Positions 1 through 4,927 of a stretch of DNA of 19,423 nucleotides are shown here, in pieces (the first letter of the stretch is position 1; each line of letters begins with the position of its first letter). The position numbers and the translations under genes were made by a program. Source of the DNA: Clostridiales bacterium (GTDB taxonomy: Bacteria; Bacillota; Clostridia; Christensenellales; Aristaeellaceae); the NCBI GenBank assembly GCA_004557905.1, contig SFFH01000035.1:1-19423 (forward strand), read 5' to 3'. The notes under the pieces are model-generated. The model worked only from the letters and a program-made list of their open reading frames with translations. It did not search any database and was not told where the DNA came from.

Positions 1-63
1 GCAGAAGTAATCCCCGAAGCTCTCGCCGTCGGAGCAGTAGCTGACCGTGTGTCTTCCGCTCAT
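1..63 (-). other. Duplicate N-terminal end of the zinc-ribbon gene at 19064-19387
   Basis: Reading 63 down to 1 gives the first 21 codons (starting MSGRHTVSYC) of the Cys-rich protein encoded at 19064-19387. It is cut only by the linearisation point and is not a separate gene. Its ATG (63-61) overlaps the TGA of the upstream gene (62-60), an ATGA junction. Confidence 0.95.
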
Positions 64-99
64 GCGCTCACCTCCGGAAGGGCGAAGGTCCCCGCAGGG
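1..99. repeat. Terminal direct repeat, left copy (circle closure)
   Basis: These 99 bases are identical to 19325-19423. The repeat cuts through two genes that become intact when the ends are joined, so the natural reading is an assembly overlap of a circular molecule, giving a circle of 19,324 bp. The length matches an odd k-mer overlap of 99, which is typical of assembler output. A true terminal redundancy of a linear molecule is possible but less likely, given the rolling-circle Rep. Confidence 0.95.
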
Positions 100-263
100 A
101 TCTCCGCGAACTTGATGTAGATCCTGCCCTCGGTGGAGAAACCGCCGCGGCGGTTGGGGTAGAAGGCGGAGATGGAACGCAGGAACCTCTCCGGGACGCT
201 CCTGCGGACCATGGCGGCGAACTCCTCGCACTCGGCACGGGTACCCATGACGCGCACCTCCAT
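60..263 (-). CDS. Small protein, possible DUF3970-like (67 aa)
   Basis: This is a small soluble protein of unknown function. It begins with a beta-like strand (MEVRVMGTRAECEEF), then a helix, and ends in a strand with aromatic residues (GRIYIKFAEI). The pattern recalls the short DUF3970-type proteins of mobile elements, but that is a weak recognition by eye. I chose the ATG at 263 because a GGGAGG motif lies about seven bases upstream and because its A is shared with the TGA of the exonuclease gene (TGATG). An ATG at 269 sits directly on that ribosome binding site and is less likely. The gene ends in an ATGA overlap with the zinc-ribbon gene that crosses the circle junction, so it is translationally coupled on both sides. 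Confidence 0.75.
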   Translation of the reverse strand: MEVRVMGTRAECEEFAAMVRRSVPERFLRSISAFYPNRRGGFSTEGRIYIKFAEIPAGTFALPEVSA

Positions 264-892
264 CAGCATCCCTCCCGGGCGAAGACGGAAAAGGAACTCC
301 TCTCGAAGCAGTCCAGTCTGTCGGGGTATTCCCCTCTCCCGATGAGGGCGAGCATCACATGGGACGCCACAACGGCGTCCGACAGCGCCCGATGGGCCTG
401 CGGACCGTCCAGATGTGCGGGGTCGTCCGGGCACAGGCCCCGGTAGGCCGTCTCCAGCTTCGGCCACGAGGTCGAACCGTCGGAGAAGAGGTAGTCGCCG
501 TCGATGAGGCGGTGCGCCCTCAGCATGATGTCGGGGGCGAGGACGCAGTCGACGTCCCACGGGCTCTTGCAGAGGAACTTACCGAAGTCGAACTCCTCGT
601 TGTAGGAGGCGGCGACGTGTCCGTCAAGGATCAGACGCACGTCGCGAGCGATCTCCTCCAGGGGCTTCGCCCGGGCGACCATGTCCAACGTGAGGTCGGA
701 ATGGCCGAAGATCCATGCGTTCTTCTGGTCCTCCGACCAGCCGGACACGTCGTATCCGACGACCTCGGAGTAGACGGGTATGACGGTCCCCCTCTCCGTG
801 TCGACCTCGACGATGCCGATGTCGACGACCCTGTCTCCGCGGTCACACCCATAGAGGCCGGTGGTCTCCGTGTCCACAACGTAGACGATCAT
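263..892 (-). CDS. DEDDh-family 3'-5' exonuclease (DnaQ-like, 209 aa)
   Basis: The protein carries all three exonuclease motifs of the DnaQ/RNase T superfamily. Exo I is VVDTETTGL with Asp7 and Glu9, Exo II is SYNEEFDFGKF with Asp102, and Exo III is HRALSDA with His167 and Asp172. The His-x4-Asp spacing marks the DEDDh class. These enzymes remove nucleotides from DNA or RNA 3' ends using two metal ions. There is no polymerase or helicase domain, and the length suits a stand-alone nuclease. It lies mid-operon: its ATG overlaps the stop of the preceding gene (ATGA, 889-892) with a GGAGG motif upstream, and its stop overlaps the next start. It may proofread, process replication ends, or degrade host nucleic acid. 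The family is clear; the substrate is unknown. Confidence 0.92.
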   Translation of the reverse strand: MIVYVVDTETTGLYGCDRGDRVVDIGIVEVDTERGTVIPVYSEVVGYDVSGWSEDQKNAWIFGHSDLTLDMVARAKPLEEIARDVRLILDGHVAASYNEEFDFGKFLCKSPWDVDCVLAPDIMLRAHRLIDGDYLFSDGSTSWPKLETAYRGLCPDDPAHLDGPQAHRALSDAVVASHVMLALIGRGEYPDRLDCFERSSFSVFAREGC

Positions 893-1245
893 TCGACCGC
901 CTCCCTCGGTTTGATGGTGATCGTTTTGCCGTTGCTGAGGCAGATGTCGAGGGTTCCGGACATGTGGTGGTTGATCTTCACCACGGTTCCTTCGCAGCTG
1001 CTGGAAGTGGCCTTGACGGTCGGTTTCTTCCTCGATTTGGTGTAGAACAGGACCTCGCGGGCGCGCCAGCCGATGAAGATCTTGAAGTTGACGATGAGGC
1101 CCGCTTCGTCGATGTCGTGGCGCTCTTCTTCCGGAGGGAAGAAGAAGGTGGCGACGCCCTTATTGTCGCTTGTCCCGGCAAGCGCGGTTCCCATGAGGTC
1201 GGCCATGCGGCCGATCGTCTCGGCATCGAGGACGTATGCGCTCAA
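889..1245 (-). CDS. Hypothetical protein (118 aa), TTG start
   Basis: I recognise no family. The N-terminal third is helical (starting SAYVLDAETIGRMADLMG), the middle is strand-rich (LIVNFKIFIGW), and the C-terminus has short strands (TLDICLSNGKTITIKP) resembling a small beta barrel. No ATG fits. The TTG at 1245 overlaps the TGA of the DUF3850-like gene as TTGA, and a GGGGGTG motif lies five to six bases upstream, the same arrangement seen before the DUF3850-like gene. The gene ends in an ATGA overlap with the exonuclease. The role is unknown. Confidence 0.78.
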   Translation of the reverse strand: MSAYVLDAETIGRMADLMGTALAGTSDNKGVATFFFPPEEERHDIDEAGLIVNFKIFIGWRAREVLFYTKSRKKPTVKATSSSCEGTVVKINHHMSGTLDICLSNGKTITIKPREAVE

Positions 1246-1523
1246 ATGCGCACCCCCTTTGCCATGCGACCGACCACCCTGATGGACAGAACGGCGTAGC
1301 CCTCGGGGATGCCGTCGGCGAAATCCGCATGGCGGAGGATGTAGACGACCGCGACCTTGCATTGGCGTCCGGTGTGGCCGGAGCCGGGACGCCATTCGCA
1401 GAGAGTCAGTGTGTCCCCGATATGGAACATGCGGTCGTCCTCTCTGCGAAGCTCGAACGTCTTGCGGCCGTCGACCACCGCCTGAAAGAACTGCGGCAGG
1501 ATCTTGAGATCGTGGCACGTCAT
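1242..1523 (-). CDS. ASCH/DUF3850-like domain protein (93 aa)
   Basis: The whole protein matches the layout of the DUF3850 branch of the ASCH/PUA-like fold. It has a start like HDLKILPQFFQAVVDGRKTF, an ELRREDDR strand, an IGDTLTLCEW strand, TGR, a CKVAVVYIL strand and a final AVLSIRVV strand. The GRKTFELR and TGR elements are the usual signature. ASCH domains are thought to bind RNA or modified nucleotides and are frequent in phages and plasmids, but the exact role is not established. The start at 1523 has a GGGGGTG motif and an ATGA overlap with the upstream Cys-rich gene. The end (AKGVRI) carries the ribosome binding site for the next gene. Confidence 0.88.
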   Translation of the reverse strand: MTCHDLKILPQFFQAVVDGRKTFELRREDDRMFHIGDTLTLCEWRPGSGHTGRQCKVAVVYILRHADFADGIPEGYAVLSIRVVGRMAKGVRI

Positions 1524-1696
1524 GCGCGCACCCCCTTCGCCGTCAGGCGGGACAGGAAGGCGTCGCGGGGGTTGTCATAGATCTCCCTCCATCTGAAGCA
1601 CGATCCGCATCTGCAGTCGGAGACGACGTCAGGGGTCCCGGCGCAGCACGCGAGACCGTCCTTGAGGGGGCATGCGACGAGCCGTATTCCGGTCAG
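1520..1696 (-). CDS. Cys-rich small protein (about 58 aa), probable non-ATG start
   Basis: This open frame ends in an ATGA overlap with the DUF3850-like gene and holds six cysteines: a CPLKDGLACC segment, then CRCGSC. These could form a zinc site. The C-terminal part (RWREIYDNPRDAFLSRL) looks like real protein. No ATG, GTG or TTG lies in frame between the upstream stop (1718-1720) and the cysteines, so the start must be a rare codon: CTG at 1696 or ATT at 1699. Both lie close to where transcription should begin if the AT-rich element near 1715-1730 is the TATA box, so the message may be leaderless. The protein's reality is fairly likely; the exact start is uncertain. Confidence 0.5.
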   Translation of the reverse strand: MTGIRLVACPLKDGLACCAGTPDVVSDCRCGSCFRWREIYDNPRDAFLSRLTAKGVRA

Positions 1697-1740
1697 AATA
1701 AAGCCCCCGCGGAATATTCAAAATTTTCAAAGCTGGCCGA
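1697..1740 (-). promoter_or_regulatory. Probable promoter of operon A
   Basis: On the minus strand an AT-rich block reads AAAATTTTGAATATTCC (plus 1712-1728) in otherwise GC-rich DNA. It fits an archaeal TATA element placed about 25 bases before the likely start of the first gene of the nine-gene operon A. A GGGGG run follows between the TATA-like block and the start. Confidence 0.5.
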
Positions 1741-1820
1741 AATCATTGAGCCGGGGATTCCGACTGCTGGATAAGGGTTGTAGGTGCGGACGCCGGCCAA
1801 AATATACACTGTACGATTCA
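1741..1820. other. Intergenic stretch after the integrase; candidate attachment region
   Basis: About 80 bases between the integrase stop and the operon A promoter hold no gene. They contain a GC-rich part with the minus-strand string GGAATCCCCGGCTC, which looks loosely like the 3' half of a tRNA T-arm, and an AT-richer part near 1799-1812. Integrases often lie next to attP, so this is a reasonable place for it, but I see no complete tRNA and no proof of a core site. Confidence 0.25.
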
Positions 1821-2750
1821 TCATTCTGATTCCTTCCATGATTCTATGAGTTTGTTGACGACCCTGTCGTTGCGGGGTCTGGCATATGAGGTTTCGGTGG
1901 TCTTGGACGAGCTATGGCCGAGTATGATGGCAAGCTCTTCGGTGCTGAGGCGTTCCTCATCGAGGATGTATTGGGCATATGTCCTGCGGCATGCCCTGAA
2001 GTCGAAATCTATGCCCGTCTCGCGGCACACTAAGAGGCGGTCGCGTGTGAGTTGCATGGTCGACAGCATGGTCCCGTTCCGGGTGTGGAACAGGAATCTG
2101 CTGCTGACGGAGTCGACCTCCATCCAGATCCTGACGGCATGCAGGCATTCGGGGCGGATGGGCACCGTACGGGCAGACCCATAGGTCCCGCGGCCTTTGA
2201 CAAAATCGAGAAAAACGGAGGACATGTCCGGAGAGACGTTGTCGACCAAGATATGCTGCAGCTCCTCTGTCCTGGGGCCGATTCCGAAGGCCAGCATGAC
2301 CTCGGCGTAGGCACGGATGCGTCTGGGATCAGATTCCGCCGTAAGGGTCTCAGACATCTTTTTGATGACCTCGAACTGCGGACGTTCGACCACCGGCAGG
2401 CGTTTGTTCTCTCTTTTCGGGAAAAGAAGAGGATAGCGGGCGCGAGCCTCGAGTACTGCTGCAGAGTTTCCCACATAATTGCAGAGATTGGCGATCGCGG
2501 AGATGTCGTGGGATATGGATGTGGGTTTCAGTCCGCGCTGACGTTGGAAACGGACGTATTCCTTGACGTCCTCCGGTGTGAACCTCCCCGGATCGGTCGT
2601 GGAGATCCTCCCGTCATCGTATAGGTTCTGCATCTGTCTCCCGATTTTGGGGTAGCGGCGACGGAGTTCGGCCATCATCCCATCGGAGTAGACGCCTTCA
2701 TACGATGCCAGGAAGTCGCGGTAGGCGGAGACGAACGGATATCTTGTCAG
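1821..2750 (-). CDS. Tyrosine recombinase / integrase (309 aa from CTG)
   Basis: The protein catalyses site-specific DNA strand exchange. It has an N-terminal SAM-like core-binding domain and a C-terminal catalytic domain with Arg160 (GPRTEEL), Lys185 (KGRG), box II FRACRRTYAQ with Arg255, His279 (LGHSSSKTT) and the nucleophile Tyr289 (SYAR). The usual first box II residue (His) is Arg. The first ATG (2678) would remove the start of the core-binding domain. In-frame codons upstream read as good protein (RYPFVSAYRDFLASYEG), and the only fitting start is CTG at 2750. That CTG overlaps the stop of the upstream gene as CTGA and has a TAGGAGG motif eight bases before it. The gene is last in operon B. 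The family is certain; the CTG start is inferred. Confidence 0.9.
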   Translation of the reverse strand: MTRYPFVSAYRDFLASYEGVYSDGMMAELRRRYPKIGRQMQNLYDDGRISTTDPGRFTPEDVKEYVRFQRQRGLKPTSISHDISAIANLCNYVGNSAAVLEARARYPLLFPKRENKRLPVVERPQFEVIKKMSETLTAESDPRRIRAYAEVMLAFGIGPRTEELQHILVDNVSPDMSSVFLDFVKGRGTYGSARTVPIRPECLHAVRIWMEVDSVSSRFLFHTRNGTMLSTMQLTRDRLLVCRETGIDFDFRACRRTYAQYILDEERLSTEELAIILGHSSSKTTETSYARPRNDRVVNKLIESWKESE

Positions 2751-2857
2751 GACCCATGCCTCCTACAGGTGACGGCGAGCGTGACCGCGGACCCGAAGCA
2801 TGCACCGGCGAAGCCGACGCAGAGAACCAACAGGGTCAGGCAGGCGAAGGCAGTCAC
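2747..2857 (-). CDS. Small membrane peptide (36 aa), GTG start
   Basis: This is one long hydrophobic stretch (core LTLLVLCVGFAGACFGSAV) with a positively charged tail (CRRHGS), so a single membrane helix with a cytoplasmic C-terminus is expected. It starts at GTG 2857, overlapping the upstream stop as GTGA, with a GGGAGTGAGG motif just before. It ends overlapping the integrase CTG as CTGA. Both junctions follow the pattern of the operon, which supports a gene too short for most gene finders. No function is known. Confidence 0.6.
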   Translation of the reverse strand: MTAFACLTLLVLCVGFAGACFGSAVTLAVTCRRHGS

Positions 2858-3030
2858 ATCCTCACTCCCTTTGAGGTGTTGACGCGGGCGACGATGGCGA
2901 AACGGTCGCCGTCCATGAAGATCTCCTTGTGTCTGAAACGGGGATCCGCCTTGTAGGATTCGATGCGGGACATGACCTCGCCGAGGGTGAGGGACGTCCC
3001 TTCGAGTTCGATCAGAACCTCGTCGTTCAC
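2854..3030 (-). CDS. Hypothetical protein (58 aa), GTG start
   Basis: This small soluble protein has an acidic strand-helix start (VNDEVLIELEG, then LGEVMSRIESYKADPRF) and a final beta strand (DGDRFAIVARV). I do not recognise a family. GTG 3030 overlaps the preceding TGA as GTGA and has GGAGGTACC upstream. The C-terminus SKGVRM carries the ribosome binding site for the next gene, as do two genes of operon A that end in KGVR plus one residue. Confidence 0.7.
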   Translation of the reverse strand: MNDEVLIELEGTSLTLGEVMSRIESYKADPRFRHKEIFMDGDRFAIVARVNTSKGVRM

Positions 3031-3281
3031 AGAGGTACCTCCGGACAGGGGAACATGTGCTGCACCGGGGGGACAGGTCCCAGGAGGATGCGCTCGCAAT
3101 AGGGGCACAGCGTCATGTGGGAGAAGCCCACGCGGACGGAGACCGCCCATCCTCTGACACTTGCGGCCCTGCTCAGGTTCTCCGGGGACCCGTTGCCGTC
3201 GAAGCGCTGCATCCATCCGCAGTAATCGCAGGAGAGGGCGGAGGAGGGCTGGACCCCAGAGTTGGTTTCTGTGCCGGTCAT
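3027..3281 (-). CDS. Zinc-ribbon small protein (84 aa)
   Basis: Two CxxC pairs, CDYC near residue 18 and CPYC near residue 58, frame a middle segment with GWAVSVRVGFSH. This is the general plan of small mobile-element zinc ribbons (CxxC, then GWA, then CPxC). The protein at 18855-19067 has the same GWA plus CPEC arrangement, so the two look paralogous. The start (3281) overlaps the stop of the 26-residue peptide (ATGA), with a GAGGAGGAAG motif upstream. It probably binds zinc and may bind nucleic acid or protein; no specific function can be given. Confidence 0.78.
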   Translation of the reverse strand: MTGTETNSGVQPSSALSCDYCGWMQRFDGNGSPENLSRAASVRGWAVSVRVGFSHMTLCPYCERILLGPVPPVQHMFPCPEVPL

Positions 3282-3358
3282 CGGTTCTTCCTCCTCGATT
3301 TTCTAAAATTGGCCTGTATCTTCTTTTGCCTGCGGCCGTTGAAGACGACGGCCCTCAT
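3278..3358 (-). CDS. Very basic 26-residue peptide
   Basis: This short frame has overlapping ATGA junctions on both sides (3355-3358 and 3278-3281) and a GGAGG motif seven bases before its ATG. Eleven of 26 residues are Lys or Arg and none is acidic; the second half includes QKKIQANFRKSRRKNR. It could bind nucleic acid, act as a small accessory of the adjacent winged-helix protein, or be a leader whose translation couples its neighbours. The junction geometry supports translation, but protein stability is unknown. Confidence 0.6.
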   Translation of the reverse strand: MRAVVFNGRRQKKIQANFRKSRRKNR

Positions 3359-3597
3359 TCAGAGACCTCCGCACGTCTTAGGAAATCCTCCCCGGAGGGA
3401 GTGATCCTCCACAGGTAGACAACCCCGTCCGTCTTCGTCCTCTCCAGGTATCCGCAGTCGGCCAGGGCGTCCAAAATGCCTCTGCGGTCTTTCCCGGAGA
3501 CCCCGAGTTCCTTCAGATGTGTGTTGAAACTGCTGGTCTTGACAAAACCGTTCTTCTTTGCGAACGCGAGAATCGTCGCAATTTTTCCTTCGCTCAT
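3355..3597 (-). CDS. Winged-helix DNA-binding protein (80 aa)
   Basis: The predicted fold is a winged helix: helix 1 (KIATILAFAKKNG), helix 2 (SSFNTHLKELG), recognition helix (KDRRGILDALADCGYLER) and a wing (GVVYLWRITPSG). Such proteins are usually transcription regulators in archaea. I chose the ATG at 3597 because an AAGGAG motif lies upstream; upstream in-frame codons cross the structured leader and look unlike protein. It is the first gene of operon B, which ends with the integrase, and it diverges from another winged-helix gene across a palindromic operator. It may therefore be one half of a lysogeny-type switch, which is an inference. Confidence 0.82.
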   Translation of the reverse strand: MSEGKIATILAFAKKNGFVKTSSFNTHLKELGVSGKDRRGILDALADCGYLERTKTDGVVYLWRITPSGEDFLRRAEVSE

Positions 3598-3615
3598 ATT
3601 TCCAGCTCCTTTTTC

Positions 3616-3739
3616 CGAGGAGGGCGAAAAGGTGGTAGGGGGTCCGGAGCACGGCACAAGAATTGGACGATGCGTGCCTTGAAGCCCGGACCCTCATGGA
3701 TAGGATGCAGTTTTCCGTCGTCCTCGGAGTCCAATTCTT
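3616..3739 (-). promoter_or_regulatory. Structured leader of operon B
   Basis: This non-coding stretch contains nested inverted repeats. AAGAATTGGAC (3658-3668) pairs with 3729-3739, GGGTCCGG (3640-3647) pairs with 3686-3693, GGCAC (3653-3657) pairs with 3674-3678, and CCGAGGA (3616-3622) pairs with 3721-3727. The first repeat lies within the loop of the second, so the pairings compete. If transcription of operon B starts near 3720-3735, the mRNA would have a leader of roughly 130 bases able to switch structures ahead of the first start codon. A replication origin is the alternative reading. Confidence 0.5.
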
Positions 3740-3740
3740 A

Positions 3741-3829
3741 GTTTTATCAATAACGTAAATCATATTTAATCATTTACGTAAATGATAGAAGATGAATTTG
3801 TTAATCAAATACCTAAATGATAAAAGGGT
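3741..3829. promoter_or_regulatory. Divergent AT-rich promoter/operator with perfect palindrome
   Basis: An AT-rich block separates two divergent winged-helix genes. It contains a perfect 18-bp palindrome, ATCATTTACGTAAATGAT, at 3769-3786. Related half-sites are AACGTAAATCAT (3752-3763) and ACCTAAATGAT (about 3811-3821). A TATA-like TTAATCAAATA near 3800-3810 is about 25 bases before GTG 3830, consistent with a leaderless message for the plus-strand regulator. The repeated half-site suggests cooperative repressor binding over both promoters. Confidence 0.7.
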
Positions 3830-4144
3830 GTGAAAAACACCGATATCCTGTTTGCATCACATTATCGTGAGATTCTTCAATTCGTCTATGAAAAAGGAGA
3901 ATCGAAGAGGGATGACATCTATCGGATTCTTCCAGGATCATCGACTACGAAGAAGAACCGTGTCGACGATCTTATCGAGTGTGGATTCCTAGTCGAAGTA
4001 CGACACGGTCTGCACAATGTGAAAATGATATCGCTTACAATGGAAGGAGAGAGGATCTGCCGCCTCCTCATGGAGATCGAGGGCGGAGACGACAGGTCCC
4101 ATCCGCCGAATGCAGACAGTCTGCCGGAACTGGAAAAAGCCTGA
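3830..4144 (+). CDS. Winged-helix transcription regulator (104 aa)
   Basis: This is one of only two plus-strand genes. It has a winged-helix pattern: helix 1 (HYREILQFVYEKGESKRDDI), recognition region (TTKKNRVDDLIECGFL), wing (VEVRHGLHNVKMISLTMEG) and a final helix (ERICRLLMEIEGG). It starts at GTG 3830 without a well-spaced ribosome binding site; a TATA-like element 25 bases upstream suggests a leaderless transcript. The gene is richer in A and T than most of the element. It faces operon B over a shared palindromic operator and probably represses that operon, its own promoter, or both. Its position and size resemble an immunity-type repressor, though no target can be proved. Confidence 0.82.
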   Translation: MKNTDILFASHYREILQFVYEKGESKRDDIYRILPGSSTTKKNRVDDLIECGFLVEVRHGLHNVKMISLTMEGERICRLLMEIEGGDDRSHPPNADSLPELEKA

Positions 4145-4170
4145 TTTCATACGACTTCATCTGAGGCGAT

Positions 4171-4314
4171 TCATGTGAGACCTTTCGGAATATTCGATGA
4201 CAATTCCCCGAGACGATATTCGAGATCCACATGTACGACGGCGCCGACGCCATTGATTTCCAAGAGCTGCTGCAGATGCGCGAACAGACAAACGGAAATT
4301 GACGGTTGGCACAT
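4171..4314 (-). CDS. Hypothetical protein (47 aa), end of operon C
   Basis: The frame opens at ATG 4314, whose A is shared with the stop of the upstream membrane-protein gene (TGATG). The sequence has a helical first half (LFAHLQQLLEINGVG) and a strand-like second half (AVVHVDLEYRLGEL). I do not recognise it. The ribosome binding site is poorly spaced and third-position GC is lower than in its neighbours, so this may be only a chance frame. It converges on the plus-strand regulator gene with 26 bases between the two stops. Confidence 0.4.
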   Translation of the reverse strand: MCQPSISVCLFAHLQQLLEINGVGAVVHVDLEYRLGELSSNIPKGLT

Positions 4315-4523
4315 CACCCCTCGACAGTCCATCCGAGATCTGTCCCGAAGAGCCATGTCACATAATCGTAGGCGTGGTGGCGGAGGTAAGACGCGGGATC
4401 CCCTCCCGATAAGGTCAGGGCCCAGTCCACCAGGTGGGCCGACTCCCACAGGACGGCGGTCAGGAGCAGTCCGACCAGCACCAGGGCCGCCGCCTGTCCC
4501 GCCCAATAGAGCAGCGCCCCCAT
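4314..4523 (-). CDS. Small membrane protein (69 aa)
   Basis: A strong hydrophobic helix lies near the N-terminus (ALLYWAGQAAALVLVGLLLT), followed by an amphipathic Trp- and Tyr-containing C-terminal half (LRHHAYDYVTWLFGTDLGW). It starts at ATG 4523 in a TGATG junction with the upstream 41-residue gene, with GGAGGC upstream. It is the largest of four consecutive tiny membrane proteins. It could be a virion membrane component or an envelope-active (holin-like) peptide. No family is recognised. Confidence 0.7.
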   Translation of the reverse strand: MGALLYWAGQAAALVLVGLLLTAVLWESAHLVDWALTLSGGDPASYLRHHAYDYVTWLFGTDLGWTVEG

Positions 4524-4648
4524 CAGACGACGCCTCCGTTGAGCAGGATCAGGACGACACCGGCGACGGTCAGGACAGACAGTGCCAGGAATATTCCGGC
4601 ACTGATTAGAAGCAGACCTTTGATGGCCTGCACCAATAGGCCGCTCAC
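4523..4648 (-). CDS. Small membrane protein (41 aa), GTG start
   Basis: It has an N-terminal amphipathic stretch (SGLLVQAIKGLLLISAG), then a long hydrophobic helix (FLALSVLTVAGVVLILL), and almost no charge. One or two membrane passes are likely. GTG 4648 overlaps the upstream stop as GTGA. It belongs to the cassette of four coupled membrane peptides. Function unknown. Confidence 0.65.
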   Translation of the reverse strand: MSGLLVQAIKGLLLISAGIFLALSVLTVAGVVLILLNGGVV

Positions 4649-4743
4649 ACCAACCACCCCATGTCGGACAGGAACCTGACCAAGGCCGCGGCCGCATAGA
4701 CGGCTCCGACGGCATAGGCTCCGTAAATTAACAGGTATCTCAT
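4645..4743 (-). CDS. Small membrane protein (32 aa)
   Basis: The sequence is an Ala- and Tyr-rich hydrophobic helix (LLIYGAYAVGAVYAAAALV) followed by RFLSDMGWLV. It starts at ATG 4743 in an ATGA overlap and ends in a GTGA overlap. The coupling on both sides supports translation. Function unknown. Confidence 0.62.
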   Translation of the reverse strand: MRYLLIYGAYAVGAVYAAAALVRFLSDMGWLV

Positions 4744-4844
4744 CCGAACACCTTCATGACCCAGAAGTCAAGGTAGCCGAAGGCGCAGGCGAGGACCAGG
4801 AGGAAGACGGCGGCCGCCGCGGCCATCGCGACGTATCTGATCAC
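4740..4844 (-). CDS. Small membrane protein (34 aa), GTG start
   Basis: A single membrane helix (AMAAAAAVFLLVLACAFGYL) with a short C-terminal tail. GTG 4844 overlaps the stop of the 28-residue upstream frame as GTGA. An alternative is a longer protein beginning at the in-frame CTG encoding the residue before GYGWSEVIRYV, about 11 bases after a GGAGG motif; this would add a short N-terminal segment. The membrane helix is the same in both readings. Confidence 0.62.
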   Translation of the reverse strand: MIRYVAMAAAAAVFLLVLACAFGYLDFWVMKVFG

Positions 4845-4927
4845 TTCGGACCACCCGTATCCCAGGGTCTGTTCTTCCTCCTGTGAAATTCTGATGGCTT
4901 GATCCCGAAGAGCCAGGGGCTCAGCAT
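4841..4927 (-). CDS. Short peptide (28 aa) linking the HExxH gene to the membrane cassette
   Basis: ATG 4927 lies just inside the end of the HExxH gene, nine bases after a GGGAGGG motif, and the frame ends overlapping the next GTG (GTGA). It has a hydrophobic start (MLSPWLFGI) and a basic middle (EFHRRKNR). It may be a real peptide or only a translational bridge. No function is suggested. Confidence 0.45.
   Translation of the reverse strand: MLSPWLFGIKPSEFHRRKNRPWDTGGPK

Noticed and set aside
1..99. Direct terminal repeat of a linear virus genome
   Set aside because: The repeat interrupts two genes, equals a common assembly k-mer length, and the element encodes a rolling-circle Rep; a circle explains it better.
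60..560. Extended 166-residue version of the small gene at 60-263
   Set aside because: The N-terminal 97 residues are an Arg/Pro-rich shadow of the exonuclease. Ribosome binding site and stop/start overlap support the start at 263.
1729..1800. tRNA gene in the gap after the integrase
   Set aside because: A short closing stem and a T-arm-like string exist, but D-arm, anticodon arm and TTCRA loop cannot be fitted on either strand.
2679..2765. Frameshifted or truncated integrase
   Set aside because: The frame extends upstream without a shift to a CTG with good spacing and an overlapping stop, so no sequence error is needed.
3640..3740. tRNA or group-II-like RNA from the large inverted repeats
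   Set aside because: The outer stem is 11 bp and there is no cloverleaf or catalytic-domain signature; leader regulation or an origin is simpler.
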